Source of the DNA: Roseovarius sp. MMSF_3359
GTDB lineage: Bacteria > Pseudomonadota > Alphaproteobacteria > Rhodobacterales > Rhodobacteraceae
Length of the DNA: 64,000 nt
Reading direction: 5' to 3'
NCBI RefSeq assembly: GCF_030733385.1
Contig: NZ_JASHJC010000008.1
Coordinates: 157,914 to 221,913 of the forward strand
Shown here: positions 16,263 through 25,373 of the stretch, in pieces
Layout: each line of letters begins with the position of its first letter
How positions within the stretch are numbered: position 1 is the stretch's first letter
Translations under genes and position numbers: made by a program
Notes under the pieces: model-generated
Database searches by the model: none
Seen by the model: only the letters and a program-made list of their open reading frames with translations
What the model was told of the DNA's origin: nothing

Positions 16263-17849
16263 CATCCACCAACGCTCCATGATGCGCCGGCCATCGAAGC
16301 CGCGGACCCAGCTCAGATCGCCATGGCCGATCTTGTCGTTACGGGCGTGGACTTCATTGGCGAACATCGGCACGATGTTGCCGCCCTCGTCGCGCAGGAT
16401 GACCTGAATGTCGCGGTACATTTCGGCGCGCAGCCCCTCGTCCAACTCGGCCCGCGCAGCGACCAGCAGTTCATTGAACTTCGGATGGTCCCATTGCGTG
16501 TCGTTCCAGGCCGCACCGGGGGCAAACCCGGTCGAGAGCATCGTATCCTCGGTCGGATACCCGCCCCAGTAACTGGCGCTCCACGGCTTCTTCATCCAGA
16601 CGTCAGACCAGTAGCCATCATTGGGCTCGCGGACGACATTGATGTTGATCCCCGCCGCCTTGGCCGAGGCCTGAAAGAGCACGGCCGCATCCAGCGCGCC
16701 GCTATAGGCAGCATCCGACGCGCTCAGGTTGATCTCGACACTGCCGAGGCCGGATTTCTCCATGTGATGCTTGGCCTTGTCGGGGTCATAGCTGTTTTGC
16801 TCGATATCCGCGGCGTGATAGCGATAGGACGGCCCGATCGGATGATCGTTGCCGACGACGCCATGACCAAAGAGGATCTTGTCCACGATGTCCTGCCGGT
16901 TGATCGCAAACTTCAGCGCCTTGCGCAGTTCAAGGTTATCGAAAGGCGCCATCTTGGTCATCATCGGGAAGGTGTAGTGCAGCGGCCCTGCCCCTTCTTC
17001 GATCACCACACCGGGCGTGCGTGACATCAGCGCCAGGGTCTTGAGCTCTACCCTGTCGATGCAATCCACCTCGCCGGTGATAAGCGCATTCTGACGGGCC
17101 GCGGGGTCGGTGATTGACTGCAGGTCAATAGTGTCCGCATGGGCCGCACCGTCTTTCCAGTAGTTCGGGTTGCGCTCGAACTCATAGCGTTGGCCGGGTT
17201 GTTCGTTCTTGAGGATATAGCCGCCGGAGCCGCCTGCCTGCCAGTCGATGCCGTTATCCTTGGCGGGATAAATGCCGAATGTCGCCTCGTTGAAGTTGAA
17301 CGGGAAATCCGCATTCCCGGCGGCAAGCGTCACAATGATGGTGTTTCCATCGGCCTTGATCTCGGTCACCGCGTCCATGACCGGCTTGCCGACCGAAGTG
17401 GACTGCTCTCCCCGGTGATAGTTAAGCGAGGCGATCACGTCCTCTGCGGTCATGGTCTTGCCATTGTGGAATTCGACGCCCTCGCGCAGCTTGAAGGTCC
17501 ATTCCTTGGCATCGGGCGATGAGCTCCACTCCGTCGCAAGCGACCCCACGAGGTTGCCCTGCGCATCCAGTTCGGTGAGCGTGTTTGCCACGCCATAGGC
17601 AACAACCCATTGCAGCCCGTTGGTCAGCGTCGCCGGGTCCAGCGTGTCGGAGGTCGCCCCGTGACCCATCGCTAGGCGCATATGGCCGCCCTTGCTGGGC
17701 GTGGCGGCATGGGCCGCGTCAAAGATCCCCGTGCCAACGCCGAGCGCCACGCCGAGCGCGGTACTGCGCCCGAGAAATTCCCGCCGCGACATGCGACCTT
17801 TTTCAACTTCGCCAATCAGCCACTTGGCATGTTTTTCCTGTGCGTCCAT
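16257..17849 (-). CDS. ABC transporter substrate-binding protein, oligopeptide/DppA type (SBP_bac_5), Tat-exported, no permease nearby
   Basis: This 530-residue protein belongs to the family-5 solute-binding proteins. The mature part has family blocks (LDPATLTNGLQWVV, WTFKLREGVEFHNGKTMTAE, FAINRQDIVDKILFGHG). The export signal carries a twin-arginine motif (MSRREFLGRSTALG, residues 19-32) after a soluble pre-sequence. ATG 17849 is chosen for the GGAGGAAGAG site directly upstream; the frame is open further 5'. No permease or ATPase gene is adjacent, so it either serves a transporter encoded elsewhere or acts alone. It is divergent from a helix-turn-helix regulator. Confidence 0.9.
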   Translation of the reverse strand: MDAQEKHAKWLIGEVEKGRMSRREFLGRSTALGVALGVGTGIFDAAHAATPSKGGHMRLAMGHGATSDTLDPATLTNGLQWVVAYGVANTLTELDAQGNLVGSLATEWSSSPDAKEWTFKLREGVEFHNGKTMTAEDVIASLNYHRGEQSTSVGKPVMDAVTEIKADGNTIIVTLAAGNADFPFNFNEATFGIYPAKDNGIDWQAGGSGGYILKNEQPGQRYEFERNPNYWKDGAAHADTIDLQSITDPAARQNALITGEVDCIDRVELKTLALMSRTPGVVIEEGAGPLHYTFPMMTKMAPFDNLELRKALKFAINRQDIVDKILFGHGVVGNDHPIGPSYRYHAADIEQNSYDPDKAKHHMEKSGLGSVEINLSASDAAYSGALDAAVLFQASAKAAGININVVREPNDGYWSDVWMKKPWSASYWGGYPTEDTMLSTGFAPGAAWNDTQWDHPKFNELLVAARAELDEGLRAEMYRDIQVILRDEGGNIVPMFANEVHARNDKIGHGDLSWVRGFDGRRIMERWWMV

Positions 17850-17995
17850 GTCTCTTCCTCCCAAAAACGCTCCCGGGGACACCGGTGATATGGCCGCATG
17901 GTCCGCCAATGGCTTGATTCTTGAAACTGAGCGAGTGTATGTATCTGTAAGCAATCTGACGCTATAATACTTTTCTTCGCGAAGGAATTATCCCG
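17850..17995. promoter_or_regulatory. Divergent promoter region with TATAAT and CTTCGCGAAG palindrome
   Basis: On the plus strand a perfect -10 hexamer TATAAT lies at 17963-17968. The perfect 10-bp palindrome CTTCGCGAAG (17975-17984) falls where transcription would begin, so the divergent regulator may bind here to control itself. The -35 is weak. A +1 near 17975 would put the start codon of the regulator close downstream, in agreement with a CTG start at 17996. Confidence 0.5.
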
Positions 17996-18787
17996 CTGGC
18001 CAATGATTTTTCGGAAAACCTGCGCAGCATCTGCGCGGATTACGGGTCCATCGCGCAGGTGTGCCGCGAAATCGGCATCAACCGTCAGCAGTTCAACAGG
18101 TATCTGAACGGCGGCGGTATGCCCTCGGCTCACAATCTGCGACGGATCGCGCGGTATTTCGAACTGCCCGAGGCCGATCTTCTTGGCGATCATGGGGAAT
18201 TCACCCGCCGTCACATCCTGAACCAAAAGCGGATCGCCAGCGGCCCGGCCGACCTGATGACCGGCGTGTTCCGCGACCAGGCCAAACCGCTGCGGCGATA
18301 TCTTGGGTTCTATCATTCGCATTTCCGAACGCCGACCTGGGACGGGAAAATCCTGCGCAGCCTGATCTGGCTCTACGAGAAGGACGGGTATGTCATGACC
18401 CGGTCGCTGGAGCGGGTCCATGACCGGGATGGAAGCCTGTTTCAGAATTCCCGCTATGAAGGGATGGCCGCCCAACGGGGCAACCGCATCTATGCGGTCG
18501 AACATGAAATGGTCCGCGAGGGCAGCATTGTCGAGACGATCCTGACCCCGTCCCATCGCCAACAAGTCAAGTATCTGCGCGGTATGACCATGGGGATCGC
18601 CTGGCGTCCGCATATCAGCCCCTATGCCTCCCGGGCGATCTGGAAACGAATCGACGAACGGGTCAGCGCGCGCGAAGCGTTGAAGGCTTGCGGTGCTTTT
18701 CCGTTGAACAGCCGCCACATCGACCCGACGGTTCAGGCCTACCTCAAGAAGTCGGATGCGGAACGGGGTGCAGATATCCTCGTCTGA
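17996..18787 (+). CDS. Helix-turn-helix transcriptional regulator, probable CTG start
   Basis: This protein of about 263 residues has an N-terminal Cro/C1-like DNA-binding domain (NLRSICADYGSIAQVCREIG then INRQQFNRYLNGGG and LRRIARYFELPEADLL). The rest is a 190-residue domain of unknown function. The first standard start codon, GTG 18059, would cut away helix 1 of the HTH. Upstream the frame is open to 17960 with no ATG, GTG or TTG; CTG 17996 has AAGGA 9 nt before it and gives M-ANDFSENLRSIC, which fits family N-termini as I remember them. It probably regulates the divergent binding-protein/amidohydrolase unit. Confidence 0.75.
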   Translation: MANDFSENLRSICADYGSIAQVCREIGINRQQFNRYLNGGGMPSAHNLRRIARYFELPEADLLGDHGEFTRRHILNQKRIASGPADLMTGVFRDQAKPLRRYLGFYHSHFRTPTWDGKILRSLIWLYEKDGYVMTRSLERVHDRDGSLFQNSRYEGMAAQRGNRIYAVEHEMVREGSIVETILTPSHRQQVKYLRGMTMGIAWRPHISPYASRAIWKRIDERVSAREALKACGAFPLNSRHIDPTVQAYLKKSDAERGADILV

Positions 18788-18871
18788 CCGTTTTATTGGC
18801 CATCATAAAGCGATTCAAACTTCCCCGGAAACGCTCTAGGCTAATGCCGAACAGCTACCGGAGGGGTCCAT

Positions 18872-20428
18872 ATGAACGGCGCGAAATCACTGGTCGAGAC
18901 CTTTCTGCAAGCCGGTATCGACACGGTCTTTGCCAATCCCGGCACGTCCGAGATGCATTTCGTTGCGGCCCTTGACGAATATCCCGAGATGAAGTGCGTC
19001 CTGTGCCTTTTCGAAGGGGGTACAACCGGTGCCGCCGATGGCTATTTCCGGATGAAACGCGATGTGGCGGGCACCCTGCTGCACCTCGCGCCGGGCTTCG
19101 GCAATGCGTTTGCCAACCTGCACAACGCCCGCAAATCCGGCTCCGGGATCGTCAACGTGGTGGGCGACCATGCCAGCCATCACCTGCGGTATGAAAGCCC
19201 GCTCAAAGGCGACGTGACCGGGATCAGCCAGGCCGTAAGCCACTGGACACATGTCTCTCCCGATGCTGCCAGCGTCGCCCGTGACGGCGCCGCTGCGATC
19301 CGTGCGGCGCGTTCCCACAGCGGTCAAATCGCCACGCTGATCCTGCCTGCCGATACCGCCTGGGGTCCTGCCGACGGGCCAGTGCCGAGCGCCGAGCCGC
19401 CCGCGCTGCATCGCCCTGATCTTTCGGTGGTCAAAGCCGCGGCAGAGCGCCTCAAGACCCCGGGTGCTGCGTTGATGATCGGAAGGGACGCGTTGTTCGG
19501 CCCGCTGCGCGCGCTTGCCGGGCGGATTGCTGCGCAGACTGGTTGCCGGCTCATCGCCGATACGCTGCTGCCGCGCCTGTCGAAGGGCGCGGGCGCGGCC
19601 ATGCTTGACCAATTGGTCTACCCGATCACGCCCAAGATCGCGCAGCTAGAGGGGACAAGCTCGATCACGCTGCTCGGGACCGAGCGCCCGGTGGCCTTCT
19701 TTGCCTATCCGGGCAAGCCGAGTACGCCCGAGCCTGCAACCTGCCCGGTCAACGATCTCTGCGCCCCCGGGGATGACATCGCCTGGACGCTCGAGGCTCT
19801 GGCCGATGCGGCCGGGGCCACCCGCAAGACGCAGCCCCGCACCTATGCCCTCGACATCCCGGCCCTTCCCGTAGGGGCGCTGACCCTCGACAAGGTCGGG
19901 CAGGCATTGGCCCACCTGATCCCCGAAAACGCGATTGTCTGCAACGAATCCGTGACCTCCGGTTTTCACGTGATCCCCCCCATGGCGACCGCGCGGCCTC
20001 ATGACCTTCTGGGCGGCACGGGCGGGGCGATCGGGTTGTGCCTGCCCTGCGCCACCGGTGCGGCAACCGCCTGCCCCGACCGCAAGGTGATCGCGCTGAC
20101 CGGGGACGGATCGGCCATGTACACCCTACAATCCCTCTGGACGATGGCGCGCGAGAACCTTGATATCACGGTGGTTGTCTTCGCCAATCGCGGCTACCAG
20201 ATCTTGCGCGATGAGCTTGCAAATGTCGGTGTCGAGACAATCGGGCGGAACGCGCAGGCCATGTTCGACGTCGAAAACCCCATGCTCGACTGGGTGGCGT
20301 TGGCCAAGGGTCATGGCGTACCCGCGACAAGGGCCGAGGATATGGAGAGCTTTGCCAAGGCCCTCTCTGGCGGATTGCAGAGTAGCGGCCCATCCCTGAT
20401 TGAGGTCGTCTGCCCCAACCCGGCCTGA
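18872..20428 (+). CDS. ThDP-dependent enzyme, acetolactate synthase-like large subunit
   Basis: This 518-residue enzyme has the three-domain layout of the ThDP decarboxylase/synthase family. The N-terminal PYR domain has the catalytic Glu in 'CLFEGGTTGAADGYFRM'. The middle domain is reduced. The C-terminal PP domain has the ThDP/Mg motif 'GDGSAMYTLQSLWTM' ending in VVVFANRGYQILRDEL. True AHAS enzymes are larger, have a small subunit and bind FAD; at 518 residues this is closer to benzoylformate-decarboxylase-like enzymes annotated as acetolactate synthase. The substrate, probably a 2-oxo acid, cannot be assigned. ATG 18872 follows GGAGGGG. It is a single gene, convergent with the LuxR gene. 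Confidence 0.85.
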   Translation: MNGAKSLVETFLQAGIDTVFANPGTSEMHFVAALDEYPEMKCVLCLFEGGTTGAADGYFRMKRDVAGTLLHLAPGFGNAFANLHNARKSGSGIVNVVGDHASHHLRYESPLKGDVTGISQAVSHWTHVSPDAASVARDGAAAIRAARSHSGQIATLILPADTAWGPADGPVPSAEPPALHRPDLSVVKAAAERLKTPGAALMIGRDALFGPLRALAGRIAAQTGCRLIADTLLPRLSKGAGAAMLDQLVYPITPKIAQLEGTSSITLLGTERPVAFFAYPGKPSTPEPATCPVNDLCAPGDDIAWTLEALADAAGATRKTQPRTYALDIPALPVGALTLDKVGQALAHLIPENAIVCNESVTSGFHVIPPMATARPHDLLGGTGGAIGLCLPCATGAATACPDRKVIALTGDGSAMYTLQSLWTMARENLDITVVVFANRGYQILRDELANVGVETIGRNAQAMFDVENPMLDWVALAKGHGVPATRAEDMESFAKALSGGLQSSGPSLIEVVCPNPA

Positions 20429-20430
20429 CC

Positions 20431-21222
20431 CTAACGGCTGAGGCGCGCGATGAAGAGCGAGAACAACTCACCCTGCGAATGTATTCGGAGCTTGGCATAG
20501 ATGTTGCGCCGGTGAATGCGCACGGTCCCCGGCGCAATGCCCAGTATCTTGCCGGTGGCATCGGCGGAATGGCCCTTGAGCGTGTACTCCACCACCTCCT
20601 TTTCGCGGGGCGTCAGCGTGTCACCGCCGAATTGCCGGAACACGTGCGAAATATCATCTCTCTTGGCCTTGCTCATACGTGGCTGGCCGCTGGCGTTGAA
20701 GAGCGGGCGCGTATCCTGCCAGTTCTTCGCGCAGGCCGCCTCGACAATGGGGAAAAGCCGTGCCAGCAAACGTCCTTCCCGGGCGGAGAAAACGGTGCCC
20801 TTGCGCATTAACGAGACCACAATGGATACCGCGCCCGGCAGGATCACGAAAAACCCGACCTCTTCGGCGAGGTGGGTCTGCTCGTAGTAGCCGCGATAGT
20901 ATTCGCTTTGATAGAATCGGTCCGGTGCCAGGTCCCGCAGCCGGTAAAAGCCCGGCGAAACGGGCTTCACCGAGGCAAGGTAGAACGGGTCAAGAAGGTA
21001 CGGCCCCTCCTGATAGTCGGCGATGTGGATTTTCTTGCGTCTTTTGTCGGGGAAACTGTCAAACAGGTCCTGCGGCACCTGATTGCCCTGGTAGGCAAAT
21101 ATCACCATGAAATCAAAGGGAACCACCGCATCAACCATGCGGTTCAGCGCCTTCGGGAAGGCGCTGCTGCCAATCGCCTCGATCACCGAAGCGACATTTT
21201 CATTCAGCGCGGCATCTGACAA
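20431..21222 (-). CDS. LuxR-family transcriptional regulator
   Basis: This 263-residue protein has a C-terminal LuxR/GerE helix-turn-helix (LTPREKEVVEYTLKGHSADA then TGKILGIAPGTVRIHRRNIY and AKLRIHSQGELF). The N-terminal region of about 190 residues is not a receiver and may bind a ligand (PFDFMVIFAYQGNQVPQDLF, LLDPFYLASVKPVSPGFYRL). It is divergent from a spermidine/putrescine-type ABC transporter operon and is the likely regulator of it. A paralogue with the same layout (59369-60289) sits between two agmatine-deiminase genes. Confidence 0.88.
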   Translation of the reverse strand: MSDAALNENVASVIEAIGSSAFPKALNRMVDAVVPFDFMVIFAYQGNQVPQDLFDSFPDKRRKKIHIADYQEGPYLLDPFYLASVKPVSPGFYRLRDLAPDRFYQSEYYRGYYEQTHLAEEVGFFVILPGAVSIVVSLMRKGTVFSAREGRLLARLFPIVEAACAKNWQDTRPLFNASGQPRMSKAKRDDISHVFRQFGGDTLTPREKEVVEYTLKGHSADATGKILGIAPGTVRIHRRNIYAKLRIHSQGELFSLFIARLSR

Positions 21223-21317
21223 TTTCGCCCCATTTCTTCAACCCTACCAAATTCGTGGTATATTCAACATATCGCCACTTTGCTACGATTTTTCAAAATC
21301 AAGTGGTATGCCGATAC
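21223..21317. promoter_or_regulatory. Divergent luxR/potA promoter region with dyads
   Basis: The AT-rich spacer contains TACCA-N6-TGGTA (21245-21260), the near-continuous dyad GATTTT-TC-AAAATC (21287-21300) nested in CCACTT...AAGTGG (21275-21306), and the direct repeat GTGGTAT at 21256 and 21303. These are good candidates for LuxR-family operators controlling both directions. Confidence 0.5.
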
Positions 21318-22460
21318 ATGAAAATTCCCGACTTTCCGGCAGAAAACTCGGAGCCATCGACTCAATCGCAACGTGACACCTGCATCGCGGAGCTGAAGGG
21401 CGTCACCAAGAGGTTTGGCGATGTCGTGGCGGCGGCAGACCTTGACCTGCAACTGCGCCAAGGCGAATTCATCTCCTTCCTCGGTCCATCCGGCTGCGGC
21501 AAGACCACTGCCTTGCGCATGCTGGCCGGTTTTGAAACCCCGACCGAGGGGGAGGTCTTGATCGACGGACAGGTCGTGAACGCCCTGGAGCCCTACAACC
21601 GGCCGGTCAACATGGTGTTCCAGAGCTATGCGCTTTTTCCGCATCTGACGGTTGCCGACAACATCGCCTATGGCCTGAAACAGAAGCGTCCCCGCCCGCC
21701 AAAATCCGAGATCGCGGACAAGGTCGGCAAGGCGCTGGAAACCGTGCGTCTGGCGGGGTTCGAGCACCGCCGCATCTGGGAAATGTCCGGCGGGCAGCAG
21801 CAGCGTGTGGCCCTGGCCCGGGCGATTGTGAACGAACCAAAACTGCTTTTGCTGGATGAACCTTTGGCCGCGCTCGACCGCAAGCTGCGCAAGGAGATGC
21901 AGATCGAGTTGCAGGATATCCAGCGGCAATTGGGCATCACCTTTATCCTCGTAACCCACGATCAGGAAGAGGCGCTGTCGCTCAGTGACCGGATCTTTGT
22001 AATGCGCGCGGGCCGGATCGTGCAGATCGGCACGCCGCAGGATCTTTATGACAACCCCGGCTCGCGCTATGTCGCTGATTTCGTGGGAACATCCAACTTC
22101 TTTGACGGGCGGATTGATGCCGTTAAAGGCGAGATATCAACCCTGCAAACCGAGGGCGGCTTGACCCTTGACGGGCGTAATACGGCCAACCTCACCAAGG
22201 GCGAAAAAGGCTGCCTGAGCCTCCGCCCCGAGCAGATACGCATCAGCGGCGAGGCAACCGACGGCAGCATGGAGGTCACGGTCCAGAACCGGATTTTCCT
22301 GGGCGAACACACCGAATACCTCGTACGGCACGAGGCGCTTGGCAACATCAGCGTCCTGGCGCCGCGACAATCCGAACTTGGCGCGCGCGGCTTCGAAAAG
22401 GGCGACCGCGCGCATCTTAGCTGGAGCGGGCAATCCGCTCTCATCCTCAGACCCGATTGA
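21318..22460 (+). CDS. Spermidine/putrescine-type ABC transporter ATP-binding protein (PotA-like)
   Basis: This 380-residue ATPase has Walker A (GPSGCGKTT), Q-loop, signature (MSGGQQQRVALARA), Walker B (LLLLDEPLAALD), a switch His (VTHDQEEAL) and a C-terminal TOBE domain, as in PotA/FbpC-type proteins. ATG 21318 gives MKIPDFPAENSEPS; the frame opens 21 codons earlier without family-like sequence. It is first in an operon potA-potD-potB-potC-SDR. The likely substrate class is a polyamine or related cationic amine, judged only by family. Confidence 0.92.
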   Translation: MKIPDFPAENSEPSTQSQRDTCIAELKGVTKRFGDVVAAADLDLQLRQGEFISFLGPSGCGKTTALRMLAGFETPTEGEVLIDGQVVNALEPYNRPVNMVFQSYALFPHLTVADNIAYGLKQKRPRPPKSEIADKVGKALETVRLAGFEHRRIWEMSGGQQQRVALARAIVNEPKLLLLDEPLAALDRKLRKEMQIELQDIQRQLGITFILVTHDQEEALSLSDRIFVMRAGRIVQIGTPQDLYDNPGSRYVADFVGTSNFFDGRIDAVKGEISTLQTEGGLTLDGRNTANLTKGEKGCLSLRPEQIRISGEATDGSMEVTVQNRIFLGEHTEYLVRHEALGNISVLAPRQSELGARGFEKGDRAHLSWSGQSALILRPD

Positions 22461-22493
22461 GGAATTCAAACCCATTCAACAGGGAGAAAGATA

Positions 22494-23648
22494 ATGAAAA
22501 ACAGGGATACGATCTCGAAAACGAAATTCATGGAAGAGCTGCGCCGATATGAAAAAGGATCGGTCACGCGGCGGCATTTCCTGGGGGTGACGGGCCTTGG
22601 GGCCGCGACGGCGGTCATGGGCGCGGCGATGCCCGGCCTGCGCGCCGGCCCGGCCTTTGCGCAGGATATCGGCGACCGGGTCGTGCTGGCGACCTGGCCC
22701 AACTACCACGATACGGCGAATTTCGACGCCTTCACCGACGCAACCGGCGCCTTCGTGCAGGTCAATGTCTTTGGCTCGAACGAAGAAATGCTGGCCAAGC
22801 TGCAAGCGGGCGGCAGCGGGTGGGATGTGTTTGTGCCGACCAACTACACCATCACCACCTATGTCTCCGAGGACCTGATCGAGCCGCTCGACGTCTCGAA
22901 ACTGCCGAACTATGACCCCTCGGCCTTTGACCCACGCTTCTCGGACGCGGGCACCGTCGATGGCACGCTTTACGCGGTCCCGAAAAACTGGGGCACGACC
23001 GGGTTTGCGGTCAACACAGCCCATGACGGCGGCAATGCGTTGACCACCTGGAAGGATTTCTTTGACCGCACCAAGGACGATTATTCCGGCCGGACGATGG
23101 TGCATGACTACCAGCTTACGACCATCGGTAACGCGCTGAAATACTTCGGGTATTCCTTCAACTCGGTGGATGAAAACGAGTTGGCCGATGCCGAAAAACT
23201 GCTGATCGAGGTCAAGCCGCATCTCTTTGCGATCTCCTCCGACTACCAGCCCGCGATGCGCTCGGGCGACGCCTGGCTCACCATGTGCTGGACCGGCGAT
23301 GGCAAGCAGATGAACAGCGACATGCCCGAGATTTCCTATGTCCTGGGGGCCGAGGGTGGCGAAATCTGGAGCGATTACTACGCCATCCCCAAGGGTGCGC
23401 CGCATAGCGATGCGGCCTACGCGCTCATCAACCACATGCTGGACCCGCAGGTGAACGCGCGCGAGGTGCTGGCCCATGGCTATCCGGTCGCGGACGCCAA
23501 CACCAACGCGCTTCTGCCGGATGAGATCAAGAATGATCCGATCCTCTACCCGGCGCAGGAGTTGCTCGACGCGCTTGAATTCGGCGCGGCGGCGACGTTG
23601 ACCGACCCGAACCGGGCGGAACTGCTCGCGCGGTTTAAATCCGCCTGA
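22494..23648 (+). CDS. Extracellular solute-binding protein, PotD-like, Tat-exported
   Basis: This 384-residue periplasmic protein belongs to the PotD/PotF family. A soluble pre-sequence is followed by the twin-arginine signal (VTRRHFLGVTGLGAATAVMG, about residues 22-41) and cleavage near AFA-QD. The mature domain has PotD-like blocks (VLATWPNYHDTANFDAF, GGSGWDVFVPTNYTITTYV, LYAVPKNWGTTGFAVN). ATG 22494 is preceded by GGGAGAAAG. It delivers substrate to the two permeases downstream. The ligand is unknown. Confidence 0.93.
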   Translation: MKNRDTISKTKFMEELRRYEKGSVTRRHFLGVTGLGAATAVMGAAMPGLRAGPAFAQDIGDRVVLATWPNYHDTANFDAFTDATGAFVQVNVFGSNEEMLAKLQAGGSGWDVFVPTNYTITTYVSEDLIEPLDVSKLPNYDPSAFDPRFSDAGTVDGTLYAVPKNWGTTGFAVNTAHDGGNALTTWKDFFDRTKDDYSGRTMVHDYQLTTIGNALKYFGYSFNSVDENELADAEKLLIEVKPHLFAISSDYQPAMRSGDAWLTMCWTGDGKQMNSDMPEISYVLGAEGGEIWSDYYAIPKGAPHSDAAYALINHMLDPQVNAREVLAHGYPVADANTNALLPDEIKNDPILYPAQELLDALEFGAAATLTDPNRAELLARFKSA

Positions 23649-23670
23649 TGGCAAAGACGGGCGGCAGATC

Positions 23671-24522
23671 ATGACCCAACGCGAACGCAACTGGCTGCTT
23701 GTGGCCCCTGCGGGCGCGTGGTTCCTGGTCATGCTCGTGCTGCCCCTCAGCGTCGTCTTCATCTTCAGCTTTGGCGAGCGTGGGGCCGCGGGCGGCTATG
23801 TCCCGGCCTTCACGTTCGAGCAATATGCCAACCTGCCCGCCCGCCTGACCGCGTTCAAGAACACGATGATCCTCGCACCGCTCGGGACGCTGGCGGCGAT
23901 GCTCATCGCCTATCCGTTGGCCTATCAACTGGCGGTCCGCACCGATCCGAAATGGAAAAACATCCTTCTGGTCCTGGTGATCGTGCCCTTCTGGACTTCG
24001 ATCCTGATCCGCAGCTATGCGTGGATTTTCCTTCTGGGCGGGCGCGGCATCCCTGCCCTGCTCGGCACGTTCGGGATCGAAGGCGTGCGGCTCATCTATA
24101 CGCCCTTCGCGGTGCTCATCGGTATCGTCTATGGCTACCTGCCACTGATGGTCTTCCCGATCTACGTGGCGCTTGACCGGCTCGACAATCGTCTGCTCGA
24201 GGCGTCGTCGGACCTCGGCGCGCGGCCCCTGGCCACGTTCTTCAAGGTCACGCTGCCCCTGTCGATACCCGGCGTCGCGACGGGCTGCATGTTGGTCTTC
24301 ATCCTGCTCATGGGCGAATTCCTGATCCCCGCGCTTCTGGGCGGCGGCAAGGTCTTTTTCGTGGGCAACGCGCTCGTGGACCTCTTCCTGCAATCGCGCA
24401 ACTGGGCCTTCGGATCGGCCGTCGCCTTCACCCTGATCGTCATCATGCTGGTGACCGTCACAATCTACATGCGTCTCATCGCCCGGCTGCAAACCGGTCG
24501 CGACGACGTGTCTGTCATGTGA
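23671..24522 (+). CDS. ABC transporter permease, PotB-like
   Basis: This 283-residue permease has six predicted membrane spans and the cytoplasmic EAA loop (EASSDLGARPLATFFKVTLP). It starts 22 bp after the binding-protein gene. The TGA touches a possible GTG start of the next permease (24519), but the better start of that gene is at 24534. It pairs with the PotC-like permease to form the channel of the importer. Confidence 0.92.
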   Translation: MTQRERNWLLVAPAGAWFLVMLVLPLSVVFIFSFGERGAAGGYVPAFTFEQYANLPARLTAFKNTMILAPLGTLAAMLIAYPLAYQLAVRTDPKWKNILLVLVIVPFWTSILIRSYAWIFLLGGRGIPALLGTFGIEGVRLIYTPFAVLIGIVYGYLPLMVFPIYVALDRLDNRLLEASSDLGARPLATFFKVTLPLSIPGVATGCMLVFILLMGEFLIPALLGGGKVFFVGNALVDLFLQSRNWAFGSAVAFTLIVIMLVTVTIYMRLIARLQTGRDDVSVM

Positions 24523-24533
24523 GGGGGAAAGCC

Positions 24534-25346
24534 ATGCGCGCCTATGCCATCTGCGTCTATCTCTTCCTCTACACGCCGATCGCGATCATCGCCGTGTTCA
24601 GCTTCAACGCCGGGCGCCATGCCAGCCAGTTGCAGGGGTTTTCGATGCAATGGTATGGCCGCGCCCTGAAAAACCCCTTCGTTATGGAGGCGCTGGAGAC
24701 AAGCCTGATCGTCGCCCTCATCTCGGCCACCCTGGCCAGCATCCTCGGCACGCTGGCCGCCGTTGGGTTACAGGGCATCCGCGGTCCGGCACGCGCGATC
24801 TTCGACGCGATCATCTACGTGGCCGTGATGATCCCCGGCATCGTGATCGGCATTGCCACGCTCATCGCCCTCGTCACCGTCTTTGGTGTCCTCAACCCCT
24901 GGCTGGCCGCGATCTGGCCCGAGGGTGCGACACCACCTGCCCTGTCGATGGGGATGGGCTCACTCATCGCCGCGCATACGATGTTCACCATGGCGCTTGT
25001 CATCATCATCGTCCGCGCCCGCCTTGGCACCTTGGAACAGGCCCTGGGCGAAGCCTCCGCCGACCTTTATGCGACACCTTTCGGCACATTCCGGCAGGTG
25101 ACGCTGCCGCTCATAGCACCCGCGGTCCTCGCCGGGTTCCTGCTGAGCTTCACGTTCAGCTTTGACGATTTCATCATCGCGTTCTTCGTGGCCGGGTCCG
25201 AGACAACATTGCCGATCTATGTCTTCTCGTCGATTCGCCGTGGGGTGACGCCCGAGATCAACGCCATCGGCACCATGGTCATGCTGGCCTCGCTGATCCT
25301 GCTGATCGCGGCGCAGTTGATCCTGCGGCGTGGCGACCGGAAATGA
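24534..25346 (+). CDS. ABC transporter permease, PotC-like
   Basis: This 270-residue permease has six membrane spans, the PotC-like entry MRAYAICVYLFLYTPIAIIA and the EAA loop (EASADLYATPFGTFRQVTLP). ATG 24534 is favoured over GTG 24519 because GAGGGGGAAAG lies at the right distance from it. It is the fourth transporter gene in the operon and is followed at 27 bp by the dehydrogenase gene. Confidence 0.92.
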   Translation: MRAYAICVYLFLYTPIAIIAVFSFNAGRHASQLQGFSMQWYGRALKNPFVMEALETSLIVALISATLASILGTLAAVGLQGIRGPARAIFDAIIYVAVMIPGIVIGIATLIALVTVFGVLNPWLAAIWPEGATPPALSMGMGSLIAAHTMFTMALVIIIVRARLGTLEQALGEASADLYATPFGTFRQVTLPLIAPAVLAGFLLSFTFSFDDFIIAFFVAGSETTLPIYVFSSIRRGVTPEINAIGTMVMLASLILLIAAQLILRRGDRK

Positions 25347-25373
25347 CGCCTCCGAAACAAGTGGGAGAGAATA

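Noticed and set aside
18872..20428. Reading the ThDP enzyme as a true acetolactate synthase (ilvB)
   Set aside because: It is too short, has no neighbouring small subunit and its middle domain is reduced; only the general ThDP family is supported.
22476..23762. A 428-codon minus-strand open frame over the first potD-like gene
   Set aside because: The plus-strand gene has a clear Tat signal and PotD blocks; the antisense frame has no recognisable fold.
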